This document shows, in pieces, positions 1 through 6,769 of a stretch of DNA of 7,238 nucleotides. A program made the position numbers and the translations under genes. The notes beneath the pieces were generated by a model. It saw only the letters and a program-made list of their open reading frames with translations. It made no database searches and was not told the DNA's origin. Where the stretch lies: contig CACXFZ010000180.1 in the NCBI GenBank assembly GCA_902767025.1, positions 1 to 7,238 of the forward strand, written 5' to 3'. The DNA is from an uncultured Coriobacteriaceae bacterium. Its GTDB lineage: Bacteria; Actinomycetota; Coriobacteriia; Coriobacteriales; Eggerthellaceae. Every line of letters begins with the position of its first letter. Within the stretch, counting starts at the first letter, position 1.

Positions 1-590
1 CGGTCGCCAACGTGGTCAGCCTTATTCGGCTGTGCCTGGTGCCCGTGTTCGTGGTGCTCATCATGGACGGCCACAACCTGATGGCCACGTTCGTGTTCGC
101 GCTTGCGGCAGGCACCGACTTCGTCGACGGCTACGTCGCGCGCTCGACCCACAGCGTCAGCAGGCTGGGTCGCGTGCTCGACCCCATCGTCGACCGCGTG
201 CTCATGATCTCGGGCGTGATCTGCGTGTACCTGATCGGGCAGCTGCCCCTGTGGATCATCGTCGTCATCATCCTGCGCGACGTCATGATGCTCATCGGCG
301 GCTCGATCCTGCTGGCCAAGTACCACATCCGCATTCCCGTGATCCTGATCGGCAAGGCCGCCACCGCGTCCCTGTTCCTGGGATTCATCGGATTGATGCT
401 CAATTGGCCGACGATGAGCGGTTTGGGCATCCTCAACGTCGGCTGGCTGCCTGGATTCAACTCCGAGCCCTGCTCGTGGGGCATCTGGTTCGTCTACCTG
501 GGCCTGTTCCTGGGGTTCATCTCGACCACCTACTACGTGACGAAATCCCTGATGAAGGCGGGTGCCGTCAAAGGGGACACGGGGGACTAG
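1..590 (+). CDS. CDP-alcohol phosphatidyltransferase (PgsA family; PGP synthase or cardiolipin synthase), 5'-partial
   Basis: This is an integral membrane enzyme of phospholipid synthesis. It transfers a phosphatidyl group from CDP-diacylglycerol to an alcohol, either glycerol-3-phosphate (PgsA) or phosphatidylglycerol (Cls). The full family signature DGx2ARx8Gx3Dx3D is visible: DGYVAR at 126-143, GRVLD then PIVD ending at 194, with a further upstream Asp in GTDFVDG. Several hydrophobic segments follow. The frame is open to the window edge and reads VANVVSLIRLCLVPVF, which matches the family's N-terminal (P)N-x-(V/L)-(T/S)-x-x-R motif. The GTG at 12 is therefore internal and the true start lies upstream. 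Only a short N-terminal piece is missing, as the visible 192+ residues are near the usual 180-210. The residues LRDVMML (273-293) and GKAAT (351-365) recall cardiolipin-synthase-type members more than Firmicutes PgsA, which has R-E-F and GKxKT. The family is secure; the acceptor specificity is not. The TAG stop lies 4 nt before the next gene. Confidence 0.86.
   Translation, partial: VANVVSLIRLCLVPVFVVLIMDGHNLMATFVFALAAGTDFVDGYVARSTHSVSRLGRVLDPIVDRVLMISGVICVYLIGQLPLWIIVVIILRDVMMLIGGSILLAKYHIRIPVILIGKAATASLFLGFIGLMLNWPTMSGLGILNVGWLPGFNSEPCSWGIWFVYLGLFLGFISTTYYVTKSLMKAGAVKGDTGD
581..586 (+). promoter_or_regulatory. Ribosome binding site of the VanW-family gene
   Basis: GGGGGA ends 8 nt before the ATG at 595 and overlaps the last codons of the upstream phosphatidyltransferase gene. 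It supports ATG 595 over an in-frame GTG at 562, which would lie inside the upstream gene and add an 11-residue extension of no recognisable character. Confidence 0.55.
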
Positions 591-594
591 GCAG

Positions 595-2514
595 ATGACC
601 GAGGAGAGCACGCAGACACAGACCGAAAGCCGGCCCAGCGTCAAGGGCGGAGAAGCCAAGCAGCCCACGAGCGCGAAGGTACCGGTCACCCATGTGCGCA
701 TCGGCAAGAAGCGCAGTTACGCCAAGCTCATCAGCATCATCATCATCGTTGCCGCCGTGGGCTTCATCGTCGACACGGTCAGCCACGCAGGCCGCGCCTA
801 TCCGGGCGTCACGGTCGCCGGCATCGACGTCGAGGGCATGAACGTCGAGGAGATCGTCCAGAAGGTGTCTGCGAAGTACGAGCCCGTCCTGAAATCGAAG
901 CCGGTGCGTGCCTACGCCAGCCAGGAACTGCTGGACGAGCAGGCCGAGAACATCGAAGCAACCGAGACCGACACAGTCGAGGAATCTCTGGGCTACACCG
1001 TCGTGTGGCCGGCCGATGCCCAGGACCTGGACGCTTCGATCGACTACACGACCGCTGCCCAGGATGCCGTGAACATGGGACGTTCGTCGCCGATCGAGCG
1101 CATCGGGCTTCTCATCCAGGGCAAGGACGTGCCGCTGACCATCGACTGCAACGACAAGCTTGTCGACGAGTACGCAAGCGAGATAGACGCGGTGCTGGGG
1201 TACAAGTACCAGAACTGCATGGTGGTCATGCTCGACGACGTTCCCTACATAACCGAAGGCCATGACGGCGACATGGTCAACCGCGACTGGCTCGAAGGGC
1301 AGGTTTCCGAGCTTCTGCTCAAGGACCCCGAAGAGCCGCGCGATTTCGTCGCCTACACCGAGCATCAGCCGCTTCAGATCGACTACGACCAGGCGCAGGT
1401 ATGCGCAGACTTCATCCAGGAGCGCATCGAAGGCGGCCTCGAGTTCAAGTTCGGCGACCTTTCCTGGTCGGTGGACGCGCAAACGCTGGGCAACTGGGTG
1501 TCGACCGAGGTGGTCGAGGACGACGACGGCACACAGCACCTGGAACCGAACGTGAACTCGAACCGCGCGCGCAATTCCATCCTCGTCCATGCCATCCCCG
1601 GATTGCAGGAAGGCAAGGACAAGGTGGAGATCACCAACGAGGGCGGCACGGTGCAAGTGAGCATCACCACCGATTCCAAGCTGCCCAACGTCGAGGCCGC
1701 CCTCGAGGACATGCAGGAGACGCTGTTTGGCGAGAAGACCCCGACGAGCCGGGTGATCGAGGTCAAGCAATCCGATGCGCCCAGCAAGATGAGCTTCGAC
1801 CAAGCCGTGTCGAACGGCCTGATCGCGCCCATCTCCACGTTCACGACCGAGTACACGTCCAACACGCCGGCGCGCAACACCAACATCCACCTTGCCGCCG
1901 ACCTGCTGAACAACTCCATCTGCAAGTCTGACGGCGGTGTGTGGAGCTTCAACGAGACGGCAGGGGAGTGCAACGAGGAGAAGGGCTTCCAAGCGGCCAT
2001 CGCAATTGCCGGCGACGAGACCGTCGACGAGATCGGGGGAGGCATCTGCCAGGTTGCCACCACGGTGTTCAACGCCGCCTACGAAGCCGGGTTCGGCATC
2101 GAGGAGCGCGCCAACCACTCGCTCTACATTCCCACGTACCCCGCGGGCCGCGACAGCGCGGTCAGCTGGGAGTTCCCCGACCTGAAATGGCGCAACGACA
2201 CGCATTCCGACGTCATCCTGATCATGAGCTACGACGACTCGAGTGTCACCGCGAGCATCTACGGCGTCGACCCCGGATACACCGTCCAGACCGAAACGGG
2301 CCAGTGGGAACAGGGAGAGCCGTCCCAGACCGTCTACGAATTCGACGCCTCGCTTGCACCGGGCCAGGAGTACGTGAAGATGCGCGGCGCCGACGGCCTG
2401 AAGATCAAGATCACGCGCACCGTGTCAGACAAGGACGACAACCTGCTGTTCACGGATGTGTTCGAGTCGCACTACAGCGCATCCAACACCATCATCGTCA
2501 GGGGAGCCGAATGA
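595..2514 (+). CDS. VanW-family protein, membrane-anchored, with peptidoglycan-binding-like N-terminal domains
   Basis: This 639-residue envelope protein has a biochemical function that is not established for the family, although VanW occurs in some vancomycin-resistance clusters and in many Gram-positive genomes. Residues 1-44 are polar and basic, and one membrane segment (about 45-60, rich in Ile/Val) makes it a signal-anchor protein with the bulk outside. Just after the anchor comes YPGVTVAGIDVEGM (69-82), typical of YoaR-like VanW proteins. Residues about 130-400 look like repeats of the 'putative peptidoglycan binding' type (PF12229). The VanW domain (about 423-570) carries NTNIHLAADLL, WSFNET, GGGICQV (481-487), HSLYIPTYPAGRD (508-520) and DLKWRN. 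The C-terminal strand-rich tail ends SNTIIVRGAE, as in relatives. It has extra cysteines at 185, 208, 270, 443 and 459 besides the usual Cys485. It starts 4 nt after the phosphatidyltransferase gene and its stop overlaps the start of the carboxypeptidase gene, so the two are probably translationally coupled. Confidence 0.92.
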   Translation: MTEESTQTQTESRPSVKGGEAKQPTSAKVPVTHVRIGKKRSYAKLISIIIIVAAVGFIVDTVSHAGRAYPGVTVAGIDVEGMNVEEIVQKVSAKYEPVLKSKPVRAYASQELLDEQAENIEATETDTVEESLGYTVVWPADAQDLDASIDYTTAAQDAVNMGRSSPIERIGLLIQGKDVPLTIDCNDKLVDEYASEIDAVLGYKYQNCMVVMLDDVPYITEGHDGDMVNRDWLEGQVSELLLKDPEEPRDFVAYTEHQPLQIDYDQAQVCADFIQERIEGGLEFKFGDLSWSVDAQTLGNWVSTEVVEDDDGTQHLEPNVNSNRARNSILVHAIPGLQEGKDKVEITNEGGTVQVSITTDSKLPNVEAALEDMQETLFGEKTPTSRVIEVKQSDAPSKMSFDQAVSNGLIAPISTFTTEYTSNTPARNTNIHLAADLLNNSICKSDGGVWSFNETAGECNEEKGFQAAIAIAGDETVDEIGGGICQVATTVFNAAYEAGFGIEERANHSLYIPTYPAGRDSAVSWEFPDLKWRNDTHSDVILIMSYDDSSVTASIYGVDPGYTVQTETGQWEQGEPSQTVYEFDASLAPGQEYVKMRGADGLKIKITRTVSDKDDNLLFTDVFESHYSASNTIIVRGAE

Positions 2515-3935
2515 CCACCTCAACCACCGACAACATCCCAACGTTTTCGCATGCGCGCACCACGGTTGCATTCGCCGTGTGTGCCGCCCTGGTAGCCTTT
2601 GCCCTGTGCATCTTGAACCCGGTTCGCGCCCAAGCCGAAGTGCTCAAGGCGGACATCGTGCTGGGCGAGACCGTCGAGCAGCGGGGGCTGTCGGTTTCCC
2701 AATGCCCCAACATCGACGCCGAGCATGCCATCGTCATGGACGAGCTGGGCACCGTCTTTTTCGAGCGCGACGCCGACACGTCGGCCAACATCGCCAGCAT
2801 CACCAAGGTCATGACCGCCGTCTGCGCCGTCGACAACGCGCCGCTGGAAACCAGCGTCACCGTGGGCGAGGATGCCGCCAACATCGGCGAGTCCACCGCA
2901 CAGCTGATCGTCGGAGACACGCTCACGCTCAAGGAGGCGCTCAAGGCGATGCTGGTTCCCTCCGGCAACGATGCCGCGCAGGCCGTGGCTGAAAGCGTGG
3001 GGGCGCGCCTGCTGTTCGAAGAGGGCTCTTCGTCGGATGACGAGGAGGCATGCGTCCAGCGCTTCGTCGATGCGATGAACCAGAAGGCCAAAGAGCTCGG
3101 CATGGACAACTCGTACTTCACCAACCCCCACGGCCTGGACGATGGCCAGTTCGAAAGCGACCAGCACAGCTGCGCGCGCGACATCGCCAAGCTCGCCAAG
3201 TACGCGATGTCCAAGTCCGAGATCCGCGAGGTCACCAAGCAGGACACCACCACCTGCCGCGTGCGCCGGGACGGCGAGGACGTTGACATCGAGCTGGCCT
3301 CCACCGACCTGCTGCTCAGCGAATACGATGGTGCCCTGGGCATCAAGACGGGCTTCACCGATTCGGCAGGCCCCTGCTTCTGCGGCGCCGTCGAGGGCAA
3401 CGGGATGGAGCTGTACTCCGTCGTGCTGAACTCCTCCGACGAGTACCAGCGCTTCCAGGACACGTCCGAGATGTGGGACTGGGTGTTCAACCACACCATC
3501 GACTACAAGATGTGCAACACCGACCGCACCACTTCGAACAACATCGGGGCAACGGTGCCGCTGGCAGCCGACGTCCCCAACCAGACGCGCGTGAACGCGA
3601 CGCTTCCCGCCACCTTCGAAGACCCCAGCGCCACGGTGCGCGTGTTCGACCTGTCCGGCAACGTGAGCCAGCAAGTCGAGTACCGCGAGATCACCGGCAG
3701 CGTGTCTGCGGGCGACGTGGTGGGGACCATCTCGTTTCTGCAGCACAACAAGGTCATCGGATCGACGAACATCGTCGCCGCCATCGACGTGCCCGGGCCC
3801 AACATCTTCGAAGGGATCGGCATTTGGTGGACGAAGCTCATCGGCGGCTTCGCGGGCGACGACTGCATTGCCGAAGGAAAGCTGTACAACCAGGTCGACT
3901 TGCTCAACGACAAGTCGCTTCAGAACGCCGCATAA
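2511..3935 (+). CDS. dacF: D-alanyl-D-alanine carboxypeptidase (penicillin-binding protein, peptidase family S11, DacF/PBP5 type)
   Basis: This exported serine peptidase removes the terminal D-Ala from peptidoglycan pentapeptides and so limits cross-linking. The 474-residue product shows all three penicillin-binding motifs: SITK (Ser96 nucleophile, Lys99), SGN (151-153) and KTG (279-281, in IKTGFT). Supporting motifs are GESTAQL, LVPSGNDAA and NPHGLDD. Residues 1-42 are a signal peptide: a hydrophobic core at about 19-35, then VRAQA with a likely cleavage after Ala42. A beta-rich C-terminal part (about 340-428) resembles the PBP5 C-terminal domain. FEGIGIWWTKLIGGF (433-447) could be the amphipathic membrane anchor. 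An acidic insert, LLFEEGSSSDDEEAC (167-181), separates the SGN region from the next helix. The predicted mature protein has nine cysteines. The start is ATG 2511, with AGGGGAG at 2500-2506 and an ATGA overlap with the upstream stop. An open frame extending upstream of it overlaps the VanW gene and is not real. The choice between dacF and dacA as a name is by similarity only. Confidence 0.93.
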   Translation: MTTSTTDNIPTFSHARTTVAFAVCAALVAFALCILNPVRAQAEVLKADIVLGETVEQRGLSVSQCPNIDAEHAIVMDELGTVFFERDADTSANIASITKVMTAVCAVDNAPLETSVTVGEDAANIGESTAQLIVGDTLTLKEALKAMLVPSGNDAAQAVAESVGARLLFEEGSSSDDEEACVQRFVDAMNQKAKELGMDNSYFTNPHGLDDGQFESDQHSCARDIAKLAKYAMSKSEIREVTKQDTTTCRVRRDGEDVDIELASTDLLLSEYDGALGIKTGFTDSAGPCFCGAVEGNGMELYSVVLNSSDEYQRFQDTSEMWDWVFNHTIDYKMCNTDRTTSNNIGATVPLAADVPNQTRVNATLPATFEDPSATVRVFDLSGNVSQQVEYREITGSVSAGDVVGTISFLQHNKVIGSTNIVAAIDVPGPNIFEGIGIWWTKLIGGFAGDDCIAEGKLYNQVDLLNDKSLQNAA

Positions 3936-3952
3936 GGCATCGGGGAGGAACC

Positions 3953-4396
3953 ATGGCTGACGTATGTCCCATTTGCAAGCGGGCGATCGGTCCCGACGAC
4001 GGCTCGTGCCCCTGGTGCGGGTTCAAGCTGCTCGGATCGACCGAGGAGTTCATGCCCATCACCCTGGACGACGGGCTGCAGGAATCGAAGCCCAAGGCCC
4101 GCACGGCCCAGTCGGCCACGCTGACCATCGTGCGCGGGCCCCAATTGGGCACGGTCTATTCCCTCGACGACAAGATCTCGAGCATCGGGCGCGACCCGGC
4201 CTGCGACATCTTCTTGAACGACATGACCGTGTCGCGCGAGCATGCCACGGTGTTTCCCAGCAACGGCGAGTTCGTCATCCGCGACTCGTCGAGCTTCAAC
4301 GGCATCTGGATCAACAACACCAACGTCGAGGAGGCGGTTCTGTCGCCCGACGACATCATCCAGATCGGCTCGTTTTGCTTGCTGTACGATAGGTAA
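3953..4396 (+). CDS. Zinc-ribbon and FHA domain protein
   Basis: This is a small soluble protein of 147 residues, predicted cytoplasmic, with no signal peptide or membrane segment. Residues 5-22 form a short zinc-ribbon-like knuckle with two Cys pairs, CPIC (5-8) and CPWC (19-22). A linker (about 23-54) follows, acidic at first and basic at the end. The rest, about 55-147, is a forkhead-associated domain, which binds phosphothreonine peptides. The hallmark residues are present: Gly79-Arg80 in SIGRD, Ser94-x-x-His97 in SREH, and Asn116-Gly117 in FNGIWIN. The linker contains Thr37 in T-L-D-D, which fits the pT-x-x-D pattern some FHA domains prefer, so self-binding after phosphorylation is possible but unproven. 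A strong GGAGG (3944-3948) precedes ATG 3953, 17 nt after the carboxypeptidase stop. Its place behind wall genes suggests a link between Ser/Thr kinase signalling and the envelope, but no kinase or phosphatase lies in the window and the true partner is unknown. Confidence 0.88.
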   Translation: MADVCPICKRAIGPDDGSCPWCGFKLLGSTEEFMPITLDDGLQESKPKARTAQSATLTIVRGPQLGTVYSLDDKISSIGRDPACDIFLNDMTVSREHATVFPSNGEFVIRDSSSFNGIWINNTNVEEAVLSPDDIIQIGSFCLLYDR

Positions 4397-4436
4397 AGCA
4401 CTGCCACGTTCACACTGGTGAGGGAAGGAGGGCTTG
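4397..4436 (+). other. Short intergenic spacer with a weak dyad before iorA
   Basis: This 40-nt spacer is the longest gap in the window. It holds TCAC-ACTG-GTGA (4410-4421), a 4-bp dyad with a 4-nt loop just before the iorA ribosome binding site. There is no U-run after it, so it does not look like an intrinsic terminator. I see no convincing -35/-10 pair, though an iorAB promoter inside the upstream gene cannot be excluded. Confidence 0.25.
4426..4431 (+). promoter_or_regulatory. Strong ribosome binding site of iorA
   Basis: AGGAGG lies 5 nt before ATG 4437 and only 2 nt before the in-frame TTG at 4434. The spacing decides the start in favour of the ATG. Confidence 0.8.
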
Positions 4437-6182
4437 ATGGCGCTTCTGTCTGGTAACGAGGCCATAGCCCAAGGCGCCTGGGAAGCGGGCGCGCACATCG
4501 GTGTCGGTTATCCCGGCACGCCGAGCACGGAAACGATGGAGACGTTCGCCCAGAAGGACGGCGTCTACGCAGAGTGGTGCCCGAACGAGAAGGTGGCCCT
4601 GGAGGTCGCCGTCGGCGCAAGCGCGGCGGGAGCACGCGTGCTCGCCACGATGAAGCACGTGGGCGTCAATGTCGCAGCCGACCCGCTGTTCACCGTGGCC
4701 TACACCGGCGTGAACGGCGGCATCGTCATGCTCGCCGCAGACGACCCGGGCATGCACTCGAGCCAAAACGAGCAAGACAGCCGCTACTACGCGCAAGCCG
4801 CCCACGCCCTGATGCTCGAACCAAGCGACTCGGCCGAGGCACGCGCGTTCGCCAAGGAAGCCTTCGAACTGTCCGAGCGCTTCGACATGCCCGTGATGCT
4901 GCGCTCGACGGTGCGCATCAGCCATGCCAAGGGAAGCGTGGAGGTTGCCGAGCGCGCAGAAGTCGCGCCCAAGCCCTACGAGAAGGACCCGTCCAAGTGG
5001 GTGATGATGCCCGCCTACGCCAAGCTGCGCAGGGCCTCGCTCGACGAGCGCGTGGCGGCCGCTGCGGCCTGGTGCGAGGACAGCGAGCTCAACCGCGTCG
5101 AGATGCGCGACACGTCGATGGGCGTGATCTGCAGCGGCGCCGCCTACCAGTACGTGTGCGAGGCGCTGCCCGATGCGAGCGTGTTCAAGCTGGGCGTGGT
5201 ATGGCCCTTGCCAAAGCGTGCATTGCAGCAGTTCAGGGAGCAAGTCGACGCCCTCTACTGCATCGACGAAGCTTCGACCTACCTCTCCGACTCGGTGCGC
5301 GCCCTCGGCGTCCAACTCGACGCCACGCCTGCCGCCCTTCCGGCGCAAGGCGAGCTGTCGCCCGCGTCGATCAGGGCCGCGTTCGGTCTGGACGTGCCTG
5401 CTGCCGCCGCTCCCGAAGAGGTTCCCGCCCGCCCGCCTGCGCTGTGCGCGGGATGCCCGCACCGCCTGGTCTTCAAGGAGCTTGCGCGTGCGAAGTGCAT
5501 CGTGTGCGGCGACATCGGCTGCTACACCCTGGGTGCGCTGCCGCCCTTGAGCGCGATGGACACCTGCGTGTGCATGGGCGCATCCGTTTCGATGGCCCAC
5601 GGGTTCGAGCTCGCCGGCCGTTTCGGCGAGCCTGCGCGCGTTGCGGCCGTCATCGGGGATTCCACCTTCGCGCATTCCGGCATCACCAGCCTGCTGAACA
5701 CGGTGTACAACGTCGGTCCCGGCCTCGTGTGCATCCTGGACAACCGCACGACCGGCATGACCGGCCATGAGGGAAACCCCGTCAACGGCATCACGCTGCA
5801 GCAGCGCACGAGCAGGGAACTCGACCTGGAGGCCCTGGTGAAGGCGCTCGGCGTGGACGATTGCGCCGTGGTCAACCCTAACGACATGCGCGCCGTGCGC
5901 TCTGCCATCAAGGACGCCCTCGCCAACTCCGAGGCGCTGTCGGTGATCATCTTCAAGTCGCCGTGCGTGCTGCTCCGCAACTCGTTCGTGCCCGGAGCGC
6001 CGTATTTCGTCAACGGCAACTGCACCGGGTGCGGGTCGTGCATCTCCCTGGGATGCCCCGCGATTTCGAAGGAAGACGACGGCCGCGCCGTCATCGACAC
6101 CGCAGCCTGCGCGGGTTGCGGCCAGTGCGGCCAGTATTGCCCCGTTGAGGCAATCGAGCAACTTGAAGGGAGCGCGCGATGA
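4437..6182 (+). CDS. iorA: Indolepyruvate:ferredoxin oxidoreductase, alpha subunit
   Basis: This is the catalytic subunit of a thiamine-diphosphate and iron-sulfur enzyme. It oxidatively decarboxylates aryl pyruvates (indolepyruvate, phenylpyruvate, hydroxyphenylpyruvate, made by transaminating Trp, Phe and Tyr) to aryl-acetyl-CoA, CO2 and reduced ferredoxin. At 581 residues it is close to the usual length. The N-terminal pyrimidine-binding domain has LLSGNEAIAQGAWEAG, GYPGTPSTE (24-32) and the family hallmark VNVAADPL...DDPGMHSSQNEQDSRYYA. The TPP pyrophosphate domain has CAGCPH (337-342), GDIGCYTLG, MGAS, GDST (407-410) and LDNRTTGMTG (434-443). The C-terminus is a two-cluster ferredoxin module with Cys 529/532/535/540 and 558/561/564/568, each set ending in CP. 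All expected cofactor ligands are present, so the gene looks intact. Its TGA overlaps the iorB ATG, which fits equal production of the two subunits. It is cytoplasmic. A reductive, biosynthetic direction is known in some anaerobes and cannot be excluded. Confidence 0.96.
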   Translation: MALLSGNEAIAQGAWEAGAHIGVGYPGTPSTETMETFAQKDGVYAEWCPNEKVALEVAVGASAAGARVLATMKHVGVNVAADPLFTVAYTGVNGGIVMLAADDPGMHSSQNEQDSRYYAQAAHALMLEPSDSAEARAFAKEAFELSERFDMPVMLRSTVRISHAKGSVEVAERAEVAPKPYEKDPSKWVMMPAYAKLRRASLDERVAAAAAWCEDSELNRVEMRDTSMGVICSGAAYQYVCEALPDASVFKLGVVWPLPKRALQQFREQVDALYCIDEASTYLSDSVRALGVQLDATPAALPAQGELSPASIRAAFGLDVPAAAAPEEVPARPPALCAGCPHRLVFKELARAKCIVCGDIGCYTLGALPPLSAMDTCVCMGASVSMAHGFELAGRFGEPARVAAVIGDSTFAHSGITSLLNTVYNVGPGLVCILDNRTTGMTGHEGNPVNGITLQQRTSRELDLEALVKALGVDDCAVVNPNDMRAVRSAIKDALANSEALSVIIFKSPCVLLRNSFVPGAPYFVNGNCTGCGSCISLGCPAISKEDDGRAVIDTAACAGCGQCGQYCPVEAIEQLEGSAR

Positions 6183-6769
6183 GCACCACCGCCACAACAA
6201 GCGTCCTGCTGGCCGGCGTGGGCGGGCAGGGCACGATCCTTGCCGCCGACCTGCTTGCCAAGACCGCCATCGCCGAAGGGTTCGACACCAAGCTGTCCGA
6301 GATCCACGGCATGGCGCAGCGGGGTGGGGCGGTCACAACCGCAGTGCGGTTCGGCGAAACGGTCAATGCGATGGTCATAGACGAAGCGTGCGCCGACTGC
6401 CTGCTGGCCTTCGAAACCACCGAAGCGCTGCGCAACCTGCATTTCCTGAAGCCCGGCGGCATGATATTCGTCAACGACGTCGCCATCAAGCCGCTTCCCG
6501 TGGCCACCGGCAAGGCTGCGATGCCCCGACGGGCCCGCGAACGGCTCCAGGACGCGCAAGCCACGCTGGTGGATGCCGACGAGCTGGCCCGGCAGGCCGG
6601 TTCGCCCAAGACGGCCAACGTCGTGCTGCTGGGCGCCCTGTCGACGAGCCTGCCGTTTTCCGAGGATACCTGGCACGAGCAGATCAAGCTGAAGGTGCCA
6701 CCCAAGACCATCGACGCAAACCTGCAGGCGTTTGCCCTGGGCAGGGAATGCGCGCTTGGCACCCGCTAG
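6179..6769 (+). CDS. iorB: Indolepyruvate:ferredoxin oxidoreductase, beta subunit
   Basis: This is the smaller subunit of the same enzyme. It corresponds to the gamma domain of pyruvate:ferredoxin oxidoreductases (POR_gamma family) and completes the CoA-handling part of the complex. The 196-residue product matches the usual size. The family motifs are clear: GVGGQGT (13-19), SEIHGMAQRGG (40-50), FETTEALRNL, VNDVAIKPLPV, and near the C-terminus NVVLLGALS then VPPKTIDANLQAFALGRE. The start is ATG 6179, which overlaps the iorA stop (ATGA), with AAGGGAG (6166-6172) 6 nt upstream. The 3' end probably overlaps the start of the next gene. No cysteine clusters are present, as expected, since all iron-sulfur ligands are on the alpha subunit. 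Confidence 0.95.
   Translation: MSTTATTSVLLAGVGGQGTILAADLLAKTAIAEGFDTKLSEIHGMAQRGGAVTTAVRFGETVNAMVIDEACADCLLAFETTEALRNLHFLKPGGMIFVNDVAIKPLPVATGKAAMPRRARERLQDAQATLVDADELARQAGSPKTANVVLLGALSTSLPFSEDTWHEQIKLKVPPKTIDANLQAFALGRECALGTR
6743..6747 (+). promoter_or_regulatory. Probable ribosome binding site of gluQ, inside iorB
   Basis: AGGGA ends 8 nt before the TTG at 6756. It favours this TTG over the in-frame TTG at 6732 and the CTG at 6780, and implies that gluQ translation is coupled to the end of iorB. Confidence 0.45.

Noticed and set aside
562..594. GTG at 562 as an earlier start for the VanW gene
   Set aside because: It lies inside the upstream gene, and ATG 595 has a suitably spaced purine-rich site.
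736..747. Tandem (ATC)4 repeat
   Set aside because: It simply encodes the Ile run of the VanW membrane anchor.
568..2205. Long minus-strand open frame (about 545 codons) opposite the VanW gene
   Set aside because: It gives no recognisable domain and lies opposite a well-supported gene; it is another high-G+C shadow.
2580..2618. Lipoprotein signal in the carboxypeptidase leader (Cys24 or Cys33)
   Set aside because: The residue before each Cys is Val or Leu, not Ala or Gly, and a standard AxA-type cleavage site (AQA, 40-42) follows.
4434..4436. TTG at 4434 as the iorA start
   Set aside because: It is only 2 nt from AGGAGG; ATG 4437 has proper spacing.
4410..6200. Long minus-strand open frame (about 596 codons) opposite iorA
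   Set aside because: iorA on the other strand has every family motif. The antisense frame is low in complexity, rich in Arg/Gly/His/Ala, and is a by-product of G/C-rich third codon positions.
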